From: Chitinophagaceae bacterium
GTDB lineage: Bacteria > Bacteroidota > Bacteroidia > Chitinophagales > Chitinophagaceae
Assembly: GCA_023957755.1 (NCBI GenBank)
Contig: JAMLGT010000015.1
Coordinates: 1 to 64,000 of the forward strand
Direction: 5' to 3'
DNA length: 64,000 nt
The first letter of the stretch is position 1, and every line of letters starts with the position of its first letter. Under the pieces are notes generated by a model that did no database searches, was not told the origin of the DNA, and saw only the letters and a list, made by a program, of their open reading frames with translations. The position numbers and the translations under genes were made by a program. Shown here piece by piece: positions 19,499 through 29,375 of the stretch.

Positions 19499-20773
19499 CT
19501 ATTTCAGAATATGCTCCAGCACATTTAGTTTGCCATCTACAGGTTCCAGAAGCTCTAACCCCAGGATTTTTGCCACTAAAGGGTACACATGAATATTAGC
19601 AAACGGAGGAATCGTCAGGCGCTCTTTAAACGCCGGCCCCCAGGCATAAAAAGTAGCCTGCATATCCTGTGCTTCATTATCATATCCATGCTCGCCCGGA
19701 GCTGATTTCCGCGTAGAAAAATTGAATGCCTTTCCTGCCGGAGCTACCATAAGTATATCTCCAATCCTGCCATAACGGTCATCTCTTGCCGCATAATGCC
19801 AGCGCCTTGGCGTCTTCTTTTTCAGATACACTGCATAGCTGTCTCCCGCTTCATTCTTAAGGGCTCTGTAAGCTTTCTTAATTTCTTTTTTAGATAGATT
19901 CTTTGCGTACAACTGCACCATAGAAGCTCCGATAGCCACATTAAATTTGGAAGAGTCTAGTGATTTCGGTCGCCTGAAAGGGTGCTGCGTATCTACATTA
20001 CTCATCCCATGGTCTGAGAGGAAAATATAATTTACAGGAAGGCCCAGTGCATCTGTCATTTCAGTCAGTTTCCTGACTGCCTCATCTACAAAATGAACTG
20101 CCGCCTTCACACTGTCATTATCTACTCCGTAGCTATGCTCCTGATGATCCACTTCGGGCATATAAAAAGTAATCATGTGCGGGCGCTTATCCTCCGGTAA
20201 TTGCAGCCACTCTTTCACGATCTCTATCCTGCGATCTATTGGAATCTGCTCATTATAATGATAATAATAGGTGGGATAAGTCCCATCAATGGGTGCCTCT
20301 GAACCTACCCAGTAAAAACTCGCAGAGAGCATCTGCTGTTTTTCGGCCAACACCCAGATCGGGATTCCCCCATACCATGAAGGATCCGTTACTGCGCTCC
20401 GATCACGCAGTGCATACCGTTGTGTACCATTATTCCTGTAAAAAGTGTTGGCTACAATTCCATGATGTGCAGGCCGCAGCCCGGTCGCTATGGTATAGTG
20501 ATTGGGAAAAGTCAGTGAAGGAAAGGAGGGCTGCATTGATGGAGCCTGCACTCCTTCGGCTCTTATTTGTTTTAGAAACCGGGCATTATACTTATCTGCC
20601 AAATCATACCTGAACCCATCCGCCGAAATCATAATCACATAGGGTTTAGTCTGTTGTATGGCGCTATTTGCTCTCCCGGCAACTACATATTGCACGGTAT
20701 CCTGCGCCTGAGAAGAAAGTATAAAAATGCAATTGACTAAAAATAAAAGTAAGCCTGTTTTGAGATACTTCAT
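19499..20773 (-). CDS. Ectonucleotide pyrophosphatase/phosphodiesterase
   Basis: A 424-aa exported enzyme of the alkaline-phosphatase superfamily. The signal peptide is LLLFLVNCIFILSSQAQ. Metal and nucleophile sites are visible: MISADGFRYD (first aspartate), PSFPSLTFPNHYTIATG with the catalytic threonine, YMPEVDHQEH, and SDHGMSNV. The family cleaves nucleotide diesters or phosphodiesters in the periplasm. The start is the ATG at 20773, which begins MKYLKTG. The longer open frame upstream lacks signal character and would run to within 35 bp of dprA on the opposite strand. It converges on the PorE-like gene. Confidence 0.88.
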   Translation of the reverse strand: MKYLKTGLLLFLVNCIFILSSQAQDTVQYVVAGRANSAIQQTKPYVIMISADGFRYDLADKYNARFLKQIRAEGVQAPSMQPSFPSLTFPNHYTIATGLRPAHHGIVANTFYRNNGTQRYALRDRSAVTDPSWYGGIPIWVLAEKQQMLSASFYWVGSEAPIDGTYPTYYYHYNEQIPIDRRIEIVKEWLQLPEDKRPHMITFYMPEVDHQEHSYGVDNDSVKAAVHFVDEAVRKLTEMTDALGLPVNYIFLSDHGMSNVDTQHPFRRPKSLDSSKFNVAIGASMVQLYAKNLSKKEIKKAYRALKNEAGDSYAVYLKKKTPRRWHYAARDDRYGRIGDILMVAPAGKAFNFSTRKSAPGEHGYDNEAQDMQATFYAWGPAFKERLTIPPFANIHVYPLVAKILGLELLEPVDGKLNVLEHILK

Positions 20774-20884
20774 CCTGAAAGAGTTTTGGCAAATGTAGCA
20801 CACATTATCCTGAACATAATTCCATAATATTGTAGTGATTACGTACAATGCATCAGCAACATCACAAACGGAATCTATAAGCAA

Positions 20885-21991
20885 ATGCCTGAGGAAAAAG
20901 ACGAGCTGGTATATCAAATTGCCTTAACAAGGATTGCAGGTATTGGCGATGTGTATGCACGACAATTGGTAAATCATTTCGGCACTGCATCTGCCGTTCT
21001 CAACGCACGCAAGCGCGATCTTCTGTGCATAGAAGGGATGGGAGAGGCCAGGGTAGAGGCACTTAAAAAACCTGATTTTAAGACAGCCGAAAAAGAAATC
21101 GCATTCATACAGTCTTCCGGCATCCGGCCTTTATTTTTTACAGACAAAGACTATCCTTCCAGACTGTGGCATTGCTATGATAGTCCGGTATTGATTTATT
21201 ATAAGGGGAATGCCAATCTCAATCACGAAAGGGTTGTGGGTGTGGTGGGCACCAGATCTCCTACAGACTATGGCAGACATGAGTGTGAACAGCTGATTGA
21301 TGGCCTATCTTCAGAAAATATAATAATTGTGAGTGGCCTTGCATTTGGCGTGGATACCATCGCCCACAGGGCTGCGCTAAAAAATAACCTCAGCACGGTG
21401 GGGGTACTGGCCCATGGATTAGACAAAATATATCCCGCAGAGAATCGGGAATTGTCGAAAAAAATGATTGAAACAGGTGGGTTACTCACTGAGTTCAGAT
21501 CCGGTACTATTCCTGACAGGATGAACTTCCCCTCCCGGAATCGAATAGTGGCAGGTATGTGCGACTGTATTGTGGTGATCGAATCCGGAAAAAAGGGAGG
21601 TTCGTTGATTACGGCCGGCCTGGCCAACGACTACAACCGTGATGTCTTTGCCTTTCCCGGCCGCACCTCTGATCTCAGAAGTGAAGGTTGCAACCTCTTA
21701 ATCAAAAATAATAAGGCTGCATTAATTACGGGAGCAGAAGATTTACTGCGCAATATGGGGTGGCAAAAGGAAAAGAAAAAGAAAACCGGAAGGCAAAGAC
21801 TCCTTTTTCCGGAACTGCAACCTGATGAACAGGCAATAGTCACACTCCTACAAAATGAAGGGCCACAACATATTGACGACCTACACCTGAAAACACGGCT
21901 TAATGGCAGCACCATAGCCCAGGCACTCCTGATGCTCGAGATGCAAGGGCTTATCAACTCCCTCCCCGGAAAAATTTATGAACTCAATTAA
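20885..21991 (+). CDS. dprA: DNA-processing protein A (natural transformation)
   Basis: A 368-aa cytoplasmic protein that binds incoming single-stranded DNA and loads RecA. An N-terminal helix-hairpin-helix/SAM-like region spans about 10-65. A Rossmann-like fold follows, with VVGVVGTRSPTDYG, SGLAFGVDTIAHRAAL and NRIVAGMCDCIVVIESGKKGGSLITA. A C-terminal winged-helix domain covers about 305-368. The length and domain order are normal. It is followed by guaB 45 bp later, which has its own promoter box. Confidence 0.93.
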   Translation: MPEEKDELVYQIALTRIAGIGDVYARQLVNHFGTASAVLNARKRDLLCIEGMGEARVEALKKPDFKTAEKEIAFIQSSGIRPLFFTDKDYPSRLWHCYDSPVLIYYKGNANLNHERVVGVVGTRSPTDYGRHECEQLIDGLSSENIIIVSGLAFGVDTIAHRAALKNNLSTVGVLAHGLDKIYPAENRELSKKMIETGGLLTEFRSGTIPDRMNFPSRNRIVAGMCDCIVVIESGKKGGSLITAGLANDYNRDVFAFPGRTSDLRSEGCNLLIKNNKAALITGAEDLLRNMGWQKEKKKKTGRQRLLFPELQPDEQAIVTLLQNEGPQHIDDLHLKTRLNGSTIAQALLMLEMQGLINSLPGKIYELN

Positions 21992-22025
21992 GAAAAATTT
22001 CTGCCAGGCGGATAACCAAAAAAAT

Positions 22026-22034
22026 TATCTTTGC
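22026..22034 (+). promoter_or_regulatory. -7 box abutting guaB start
   Basis: TATCTTTGC is a perfect TAnnTTTG plus C and lies two bases before the ATG at 22037. A weak TTTCTG about 22 bp upstream (21998-22003) may be the -33 element. This places the transcription start at or inside the start codon. Confidence 0.5.
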
Positions 22035-22036
22035 AC

Positions 22037-23527
22037 ATGGCTACAATAAATAAATCTCCACGCAATACATTCGGATCACTTGAAGAGGCGCTCACATTTG
22101 ATGATGTGCTGCTTGTACCAGGTTACAGCGAAGTGCTCCCCAGAGATGTGAATATCTCTACAAAGCTTACGAAGGATATCACACTCAATATTCCTTTTCT
22201 CAGTGCAGCTATGGACACGGTCACAGAGGCCAAACTGGCTATCTCTTTAGCCCGTGAAGGCGGTATCGGAATTCTCCACAAGAATATGAGTATCGAAAAT
22301 CAGGCTGCCCACGTCAGAAAAGTAAAGAGAAGTGAGAGCGGAATGATAATTGACCCTATCACACTTCCACTTGATGCCACCCTTCTGGAGGCACTGCAGA
22401 TGATGGAAGAAAACAAAATCGGAGGTATCCCTATTGTAGATGCATCCGGAAAACTCTGCGGCATCCTCACTAATCGCGACCTGAGGTTTGAAACGAACCT
22501 AAAAAGAAAAGTGTCAGAGTTAATGACCAGCGAAAACCTGATTACCGCTCCGGAAGGCACTGATCTTGCTAAAGCACAGGAAATTCTCAGAAAATATAAG
22601 ATCGAAAAACTTCCTGTGGTCGACAGAAAAGGCATCCTGAAAGGACTGATCACTTTCAGAGATATAGAGAAGATCCGCAACCACCCTTATGCTACAAAAG
22701 ACTCTTTTGGAAGACTGCTGGTTGGTGCTGCGGTAGGGATAACCAGTGATGTGGAGGACAGGGTTTATGCACTACAGCAGGTAGGTGTCGACGTGATATG
22801 CTTAGATAGCGCACACGGACACACCAAAGGAGTGATCTCCACATTAAGAAAAATAAAAAAAGGTTTCAAAGATCTCAATATCATTGCCGGTAACATTGCC
22901 ACAGGCGAGGCAGCGCTGGCGCTAAAAGAGGCCGGTGCTGACGCAGTTAAAGTGGGAATTGGACCGGGGTCTATCTGTACAACCCGCGTGGTAGCCGGAG
23001 CAGGTGTACCACAGATATCCGCACTGATGAGTGTTAAAAACGCGCTGGGCAAATCGGCCATTGGAATCATCGCCGACGGTGGTATCCGCTATACCGGCGA
23101 TGTGGTGAAAGCATTGGCCGCAGGGGCCGACAGTGTAATGATGGGAAGCATATTTGCAGGTACTGAAGAAAGTCCGGGTGAGACAATTATTTATGAAGGA
23201 AGAAAGTTTAAGCAATACCGAGGGATGGGTTCAATGGGTGCAATGGCCCAGGGAAGCAGCGATCGCTATTTTCAGGCAGATGCCAATACCAGTAAGAAAT
23301 TTGTACCTGAAGGAATCGAAGGGCGTATTGCTTATAAAGGTTATCTCCATGAAGTGATTTATCAGTTTACCGGAGGACTTCGGGCAGGGATGGGTTATTG
23401 CGGAGCCGCTAACATTACTGCATTAAAGAAGGCTAAGTTTATCAAAATCACCAACTCAGGTATCCGCGAAAGCCACGCACACAATGTGGAGATAACTAAG
23501 GAGGCACCTAATTACAGCAGAATTTAA
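22037..23527 (+). CDS. guaB: Inosine-5'-monophosphate dehydrogenase
   Basis: A 496-aa cytoplasmic enzyme that oxidises IMP to XMP with NAD, the committed step to guanine nucleotides. The TIM barrel begins with LTFDDVLLVPGYSEVLP. Two CBS domains lie at about 100-215 (MIDPITLPLDATLLEA and LITAPEGTDLAKAQEIL). The catalytic loop is GIGPGSICTTR with the nucleophilic cysteine, and the flap carries YRGMGSMGAM. The start is the ATG at 22037 rather than a TTG two codons earlier that overlaps the promoter box. It is followed 11 bp later by the DUF4105 gene. Confidence 0.97.
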   Translation: MATINKSPRNTFGSLEEALTFDDVLLVPGYSEVLPRDVNISTKLTKDITLNIPFLSAAMDTVTEAKLAISLAREGGIGILHKNMSIENQAAHVRKVKRSESGMIIDPITLPLDATLLEALQMMEENKIGGIPIVDASGKLCGILTNRDLRFETNLKRKVSELMTSENLITAPEGTDLAKAQEILRKYKIEKLPVVDRKGILKGLITFRDIEKIRNHPYATKDSFGRLLVGAAVGITSDVEDRVYALQQVGVDVICLDSAHGHTKGVISTLRKIKKGFKDLNIIAGNIATGEAALALKEAGADAVKVGIGPGSICTTRVVAGAGVPQISALMSVKNALGKSAIGIIADGGIRYTGDVVKALAAGADSVMMGSIFAGTEESPGETIIYEGRKFKQYRGMGSMGAMAQGSSDRYFQADANTSKKFVPEGIEGRIAYKGYLHEVIYQFTGGLRAGMGYCGAANITALKKAKFIKITNSGIRESHAHNVEITKEAPNYSRI

Positions 23528-23538
23528 TTCTCCCTGCG

Positions 23539-24726
23539 TTGAAAAAAATTTACCTGATCATCACCCTTTTGCTTTCCTTTAGCTTACCCTTTACAGGGCT
23601 TGCCCAGGACTGTTCCCTAAGGGTAAGCCTGCTTACAGTATCACCGGGTGAAGAGTTGTATTCCACCTTCGGGCACACTGCGCTGCGTATATCAGACTCG
23701 ACAGGCACGCGTGATATCGTCTTTAATTACGGCACATTCAACTTCGATGAACCAGGCTTCTATATAAAGTTTGCACGGGGCAAACTCAACTACTACGTGT
23801 CTGCAGAATCCTTTGCCAATTTTGAATATGTGGCAATGATGGAAAACAGGAGTATTACGGAGCAAACCTTAAACCTTACTTGCACAGAGAAGGAAAAACT
23901 ACTGGCATACCTCGATTGGAATATGTTGCCTGCAAATAAATATTACAAATACGACTTCACTTTCGATAATTGTACTACGCGGGTGGCTGACCTGATTGAC
24001 TCCATTGCAGGAGGCTCGTTGGTATATAAAGACATTACTAAAGAACCCATGACTTTCAGAGATGCTATTCATGACTATCTGAATCAAAATGAAAAGCCCT
24101 GGAGCAAATTGGGAATCGACCTTCTTCTGGGACGCAGACTCGATAGGGTGATGACTATCAGAGAAGAATTATTCCTCCCTGAATACCTGATGAATGCGCT
24201 GGACAGTGTCACAACAAATAATCAACCACTGGTCAGCGATAAGGCTACTATTTTTCAGGCAGAGTTCAGAGGACACGATAAGCACAGTGTTACCGGGCCA
24301 TTATTTATCTTCACCTGTCTCTTTGTATTGATCGGATTTTTGAGTTTTTCGGCAAATAAAATCATCCGCAGTTTCCTTTTCGGGTTCGATGGCGTCTTGT
24401 TTTTTATAATAGGTGTATTAGGAATCGTACTCGTACTCATGTGGGTTGCTACCGACCATTACATGACCAAAGACAATTACAACCTGCTCTGGGCCTGGCC
24501 CACACATGCAGTTGCTGCATTTTATGTACACAGTCGTAAGAGATGGGTGAGGCTCTATTACCTGTTTTATGCCATCGCACAATTGATTCTGATTGCGCTT
24601 TGGTTCTGGCTTCCACAACAGTTAAATCCCGTTTTAATACCTTTGAATGCACTTCTGATTTTCAGGTGTTTCATTTTGTTTGTTCTTAATAAAAGCAGCA
24701 ATGCGTCAGATACGCTTCCAAAATAA
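23539..24726 (+). CDS. DUF4105 (Lnb N-terminal-like) membrane protein
   Basis: A 395-aa protein. A TTG start at 23539 gives a clean signal peptide (KKIYLIITLLLSFSLPFTGLAQ). No ATG lies near. Residues ~25-200 match the DUF4105/Lnb N-terminal periplasmic domain (ELYSTFGHTALRISD, VFNYGTFNFDEPGFYIKFARGKL, FDNCTTRVADLID). This type of domain is related to NlpC/P60-like papain folds, and the conserved C and H are present (FDNCTTR, FGHTA). The C-terminal ~140 residues hold four to five membrane helices. It starts 11 bp after guaB and overlaps the next gene by 26 bp. The reaction is unknown, with lipoprotein or peptidoglycan processing suggested by the fold. Confidence 0.8.
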   Translation: MKKIYLIITLLLSFSLPFTGLAQDCSLRVSLLTVSPGEELYSTFGHTALRISDSTGTRDIVFNYGTFNFDEPGFYIKFARGKLNYYVSAESFANFEYVAMMENRSITEQTLNLTCTEKEKLLAYLDWNMLPANKYYKYDFTFDNCTTRVADLIDSIAGGSLVYKDITKEPMTFRDAIHDYLNQNEKPWSKLGIDLLLGRRLDRVMTIREELFLPEYLMNALDSVTTNNQPLVSDKATIFQAEFRGHDKHSVTGPLFIFTCLFVLIGFLSFSANKIIRSFLFGFDGVLFFIIGVLGIVLVLMWVATDHYMTKDNYNLLWAWPTHAVAAFYVHSRKRWVRLYYLFYAIAQLILIALWFWLPQQLNPVLIPLNALLIFRCFILFVLNKSSNASDTLPK

Positions 24727-25501
24727 AACAATCAGATATCAAACTTACGGACAAGGCTCACCGGTAGTGCTGCTTCATGGGTTTGGAGAGAGTGGTGCAG
24801 TATGGGAGAGACAAATACGAGCACTAGGCCAACACTTCTGTCTGATTGTACCCGACCTGCCCGGAAGCGGCGCATCTGAACCACTTGACAATGACTTTTC
24901 TCTTGACGATCTCGCAGATTCGGTAAAAGCAATCACTGACAAGGAATTACCGGGAAAGAAATTCCATTTGTTTGGACACAGTATGGGAGGCTACACCACT
25001 ATGGCCTTTGCCGAAAAGTATGAGGAACAGCTCCTCTCATTCGGTCTTGTGCACTCTTCTGCTTATCCCGATACGGACACCAAGAAAGAAGCGCGCCTGA
25101 AAGGCGTTGAATTCATCAGGAAAAACGGGGGGCAGGCATTCCTTAAGACCATTACACCGGGACTGTTTACAGAGCCGAACCAGCAGCGACATCCTGAATA
25201 CATTAGCGAACTGTTAAGCCTCGCATCTCATATCACGGACGACACGCTTATTGCATACTATAATGCAATGATGAAGCGCCCTGACAGGTCAGATGTGCTT
25301 AAGTCATCGGCGGTGCCTGTATTATTTATTATCGGAAAATTTGATCAGGTAGTGCCATTAGAATTCTCGTTGAAGCAGGCCGCCCTGCCAGCCTTTTCAT
25401 CGGTCCACATTCTTCAAAACGCTGCACACATGGGGATGTGGGAGGAAGAAGAATTAACAAACCAATACATCCTTAATTTCCTGAATGACAGCAGTATTTA
25501 A
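24701..25501 (+). CDS. Alpha/beta hydrolase
   Basis: A 266-aa cytoplasmic hydrolase with the oxyanion HG (VVLLHGFGESGAVW), the nucleophile elbow GHSMGG with serine at about 94, an acid in GKFDQVVP and a catalytic histidine in NAAHMGMWEEEE. I chose the ATG at 24701. An in-frame upstream ATG at 24680 lies deeper inside the DUF4105 gene and adds no domain sequence. The overlap with that gene suggests coupled translation. The substrate is unknown, since the family covers esterases, haloperoxidase-like enzymes and lipases. Confidence 0.85.
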   Translation: MRQIRFQNKTIRYQTYGQGSPVVLLHGFGESGAVWERQIRALGQHFCLIVPDLPGSGASEPLDNDFSLDDLADSVKAITDKELPGKKFHLFGHSMGGYTTMAFAEKYEEQLLSFGLVHSSAYPDTDTKKEARLKGVEFIRKNGGQAFLKTITPGLFTEPNQQRHPEYISELLSLASHITDDTLIAYYNAMMKRPDRSDVLKSSAVPVLFIIGKFDQVVPLEFSLKQAALPAFSSVHILQNAAHMGMWEEEELTNQYILNFLNDSSI

Positions 25502-25585
25502 ATAAGTTGTCGATTTCCGTTTCTATTTCCCGAAAAAATTGCGAATTTTAAGGTTCTCTCTGCAAACTCTGAACGAAAAAATGTG

Positions 25586-28186
25586 ATGAAGAAAGGCCTG
25601 TTATTTATCTTATTCATTTTCCTCATTCTTCCTGTATTTGCCAAGCATATCATAGGAGGGGAAATGATTTATCAATATGTTGGAAAAGGCTCGGCAGCGA
25701 ATACTTCCACCTACAGAATCACACTAAAACTTTTTCGCGACCAGAACACTATAGACGGAGCTGCTATGCCGGCAAGTGTGTATATCGGCATCTTTGACAA
25801 TGGCACTAAAAAACAATATCCATCACAGGGAGCATATACAGAAGTATTCAAGACCAGCGAAACGGCTGTGGCAGTGACCCCATTCCCTTCATGCATCACC
25901 TCAGCACCTAATCTTAAATATAATGTAGCCTCATACACTTATCTGATTGACCTGCCTGATAACACAGATGGATACACGGCAGCATATCAAACCTGTTGCA
26001 GGGTAGCTCCCATAGAAAATATCGAAAATGAAGGTGGATCCACTACCGGAAGCACTTTCTTCTGTATCATACCCGGAAAGGTAGCTGACAACAGTCCGGC
26101 ATTCAACACAAGCATAGATGCAATCTGTGGCAACAAACCCTTCAGGCTGGAATTTGGAGCCAAAGACCCCGACAACGACTCGCTAGTCTATTACTTCTCC
26201 ACAGCTTATGCCGGAGGATATTCTAACAATTCAAATAACATTAACCCTGCCCCACCACCCTATAATACTGTCACTTATATAACCCCCTTCACTGCCGTAG
26301 CTCCACTTGGTAACCTTGCCACAATAGACCCCAAAACCGGCACCATCACTGGCGTGGCACCCCCTATCGGCAGATATGTGGTAACTGTAGCTGTGGACTC
26401 CTACAGAGGGGGCGCCAAATTATCCACTGCCTACAAAGATTTTATTGTCAACGTTACCAACTGCGACTTTGCAGGGGCAAGGCTCGACCCTAAACCGGTG
26501 CAATGCGACAGCTTTGTAGTGAGTTTTTCAAACGACGACTTCTCCCCCTTGAATAAAACATTTTACTGGGAGTTTGGAGACCCGGCATCGGGCATCAATA
26601 ACTTCTCTAATCTTGAAAGGCCATCCCACAAATACTCTGATACCGGTGTATATGTTTATAAGCTGGTAGTAAACCGCGGGCAAGACTGCTCAGACTCCAT
26701 CACTCAGACGGTAAAAGTTTACCCTGGATTTGTGGCCGACTTTGACGTGGATGGCAGATGCATCAATTCTCAAATAATATTTACTGATAAATCCAGTACC
26801 AAATACGGCGCCATTAATAATTGGAAATGGGATTTCGGTGTGCAGGGCGACCAGGCTGACACATCGCGCGCAAGAAATCCCGTCTTTTCATACAACAAAG
26901 AAGGCGATTATCCGGTTTCATTAACCATCACTTCAACCAAAGGATGTCAAAAAACTTTTACAGATACTATTAAAATCCTCCAAAAGCCACCCTTTAAAAT
27001 TACAAATGACACACTCATTTGTAATATCGATACGTTACAACTCAATGCTACGGGTACGGGTACCATCGTATGGTCGCCTAATTACAATATCAACAACACC
27101 ACAATTTTCAATCCGCTGGTAAGCCCTAAGACCACTACTACCTATTACGCAGACTATGAAGAAAGCCGTGGCTGCACCAATCGCGACTCGCTGATAGTGT
27201 CCGTAGTAGATCGGGTAACACTTGGAATGCCATCAGACACCACCATCTGCCTTACAGACAGCCTGACATTAAAACCTACAGGAAATGCACTTCATTTTCT
27301 GTGGACTCCTGATATCACACTTAGTTCAGGCACCTCCCCTAATCCTATAGCAGTCCCCACAGGTAACACCACTTACAATCTGATAGCGTCGATAGGAAAG
27401 TGTAATACTGCCGGCGCAGTAACTGTGAGAACTGTACCATATCCTGTAGCGGATGCAGGAAACGACACTACCATCTGCTTAAATGAATCTATCCTCCTAA
27501 ATGGAAGTGGCGGAAGTATCTATGAATGGTTCCCTGCTACTTATCTCAATGATAGCCACCTCGCTTCGCCTGTAGCTACGCCACTTGTTACCACGCAATA
27601 CATTTTGCAGGTTAGAGATAATAAAGGCTGCCCCAAACCAGTATATGATACAGTTACCATCAAGGTGATAAAACCTTTTGTGGATGCTGGCCCCAGAGAT
27701 ACTTCTATTGTAATAGATCAGCCATTGCAATTATTTGCCGAATCAAATGCTGAGACCTTTCAATGGATACCTTCTACCGGACTTAATGACCCCTTCTCTC
27801 AAGGGCCGATTGCCTTACTCAACAACGATCAGCAATATGTAGTCAGGGCGGTAACCGATGGAGGATGCATAGCCTTCGACACGATTATGGTAAAAGTATT
27901 CAAACTAAAGCCCGGCTTTTATGTACCAAACGCATTCACTCCAAACAACGACGGGCTTAATGATGTGTTAACGCCCATTGCAATCGGAATGAAATCGATT
28001 ACCTACTTCAGGGTCTTTAACCGCACGGGGCTGCTGATTTTTAGCACTAAAGAAATGCACAAAGGATGGAATGGTAACTACAAAGGAGCATTACAAGACA
28101 GCGGCACTTTTGTATGGCAGGCCGAAGGAGAAGACTACATGGGTAACGGAATCCGCCAAAAAGGAAGTGTCACCCTTATCCGATAA
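25586..28186 (+). CDS. Large secreted protein with PKD domains and CHU_C sorting domain
   Basis: An 866-aa secreted protein. The signal peptide is followed directly by KHIIGGEMIYQYVG, a start common to gliding-related surface proteins. PKD-type immunoglobulin-like domains lie in the middle (FYWEFGDPASG and WKWDFGVQGDQ). Several 80-residue repeats begin with a DTTIC-type phrase (SDTTICLTDSL, NDTTICLNESI). The last ~90 residues are the gliding-motility-associated C-terminal domain (YVPNAFTPNNDGLNDVL to the end), recognised by the type IX secretion system as a type B signal. It is probably an adhesin or surface filament. Start at the ATG at 25586; a GTG one codon earlier is possible. Confidence 0.9.
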   Translation: MKKGLLFILFIFLILPVFAKHIIGGEMIYQYVGKGSAANTSTYRITLKLFRDQNTIDGAAMPASVYIGIFDNGTKKQYPSQGAYTEVFKTSETAVAVTPFPSCITSAPNLKYNVASYTYLIDLPDNTDGYTAAYQTCCRVAPIENIENEGGSTTGSTFFCIIPGKVADNSPAFNTSIDAICGNKPFRLEFGAKDPDNDSLVYYFSTAYAGGYSNNSNNINPAPPPYNTVTYITPFTAVAPLGNLATIDPKTGTITGVAPPIGRYVVTVAVDSYRGGAKLSTAYKDFIVNVTNCDFAGARLDPKPVQCDSFVVSFSNDDFSPLNKTFYWEFGDPASGINNFSNLERPSHKYSDTGVYVYKLVVNRGQDCSDSITQTVKVYPGFVADFDVDGRCINSQIIFTDKSSTKYGAINNWKWDFGVQGDQADTSRARNPVFSYNKEGDYPVSLTITSTKGCQKTFTDTIKILQKPPFKITNDTLICNIDTLQLNATGTGTIVWSPNYNINNTTIFNPLVSPKTTTTYYADYEESRGCTNRDSLIVSVVDRVTLGMPSDTTICLTDSLTLKPTGNALHFLWTPDITLSSGTSPNPIAVPTGNTTYNLIASIGKCNTAGAVTVRTVPYPVADAGNDTTICLNESILLNGSGGSIYEWFPATYLNDSHLASPVATPLVTTQYILQVRDNKGCPKPVYDTVTIKVIKPFVDAGPRDTSIVIDQPLQLFAESNAETFQWIPSTGLNDPFSQGPIALLNNDQQYVVRAVTDGGCIAFDTIMVKVFKLKPGFYVPNAFTPNNDGLNDVLTPIAIGMKSITYFRVFNRTGLLIFSTKEMHKGWNGNYKGALQDSGTFVWQAEGEDYMGNGIRQKGSVTLIR

Positions 28187-28194
28187 ACGAATTA

Positions 28195-29244
28195 TTAATC
28201 GTAGCGGATACCTAACGTATCACAGGCTGCCTTCAGGAGCGAGCGATTATCATTTGCATCCTGGCCAAACTCCCAGAACATAATACCCCCACCGGCGTTT
28301 TTAGCATACATTGCTTTTTTCTTTACGGTTGGGATTCCGTTATAATAAATCTTATAATTAGAATATCCGGCTGCGGATACCAGAGCTGAGTCCGACATGG
28401 GATCTCCTCCCTGAGCGAGTATCGACTTATAGGCCATCGTAGTCCCCGACTGTGTCATTCCTGAAGGACGGCCATAGGCGGGGATACCCAGCAAACACTT
28501 ATCCTTAGGCATACCCCTGGTATTTATCCAGTAGTTCATAGAAGTCACGGCCATTGAGTAAGGGCTGTGTTGCTGGTAAAGATTCGAGGGCAGCGTAGTA
28601 AAGTCATCATATATCATCACGTTGAGCCAGTCGGTATATCCAAATACCTCATTACTAATGCCATCGCGGACACTCCCTGCATAGATTCCGGGAGTAATCG
28701 CTGCGGTCAGATAATATTTACCATCTACATGAAGCGAGTCTGAAAGTTGCTTCATCAACAACCTGAAAGATTCTTTAGTACCATCACTACTGCGGGGGTA
28801 CTCCCAATCCATATCAATCCCGTCAAGCTTATACTGGCGTACTTTCTGCATGACATCACGTACAAAGATTGTGCGACCATCTGAAGTATTACTCATCGAT
28901 GCGAAAAGATCTGATGATCCGGCAATTGCCAGAAACACCATTGCACCATTTGCCTTTGCTTTGCGATAAACGGAATCAAACTTCTTTGTATCTATGATAG
29001 ATACGGTTTTGGCAGCAGTAATGTCTGCAAAAGCATAGTTCACCACATCTGCCATACGAAACATCTTATCAGGGTATTCACCGACACTCCGATAACTGGG
29101 AAAGTAACTCACCACCATAAAACCCGGCTTCGCCGGTGGAAAGATTTTTATTTCATCATCGGGTTTTTCGATAGTCTCTTTTGTACAACTATTCAAATAA
29201 AACAAGGCAGGAAGGAGTAGCAGTAGGTAACTGAATTTCTTCAT
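28195..29244 (-). CDS. GH18-family glycosidase (chitinase-like) lipoprotein
   Basis: A 349-aa exported protein. The signal ends in a lipobox (LFYLNSC, cysteine about 20), so it is a lipoprotein. The TIM barrel carries the GH18 signature DGIDMDWEYP at about 140 (DxxDxDxE with the catalytic glutamate). FLAIAGSS corresponds to the SxGG strand in degenerate form, and MIYDDF and MFWEFGQD fit the later strands. GH18 enzymes cleave chitin or N-acetylglucosamine linkages, for example in peptidoglycan-like or N-glycan substrates. The start is the ATG at 29244, with a GTG two codons upstream. It converges with the CHU_C gene, 8 bp apart. Confidence 0.9.
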   Translation of the reverse strand: MKKFSYLLLLLPALFYLNSCTKETIEKPDDEIKIFPPAKPGFMVVSYFPSYRSVGEYPDKMFRMADVVNYAFADITAAKTVSIIDTKKFDSVYRKAKANGAMVFLAIAGSSDLFASMSNTSDGRTIFVRDVMQKVRQYKLDGIDMDWEYPRSSDGTKESFRLLMKQLSDSLHVDGKYYLTAAITPGIYAGSVRDGISNEVFGYTDWLNVMIYDDFTTLPSNLYQQHSPYSMAVTSMNYWINTRGMPKDKCLLGIPAYGRPSGMTQSGTTMAYKSILAQGGDPMSDSALVSAAGYSNYKIYYNGIPTVKKKAMYAKNAGGGIMFWEFGQDANDNRSLLKAACDTLGIRYD

Positions 29245-29349
29245 AATCACGGAATTTCAGTCTAAAAATAATTCATAAACCTTAAAACCACCAGGAAAAT
29301 CGCTCATTCATAAATATCCACATCCTGGCTTCTCATCAATCTTCAAAAC

Positions 29350-29357
29350 TATCTTTG
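29350..29357 (+). promoter_or_regulatory. -7 box of recG
   Basis: TATCTTTG matches the Bacteroidota -7 consensus and lies 18 bp before the TTG start of recG. Confidence 0.5.
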
Positions 29358-29375
29358 TAAGAAAGCCAAAGGGAT

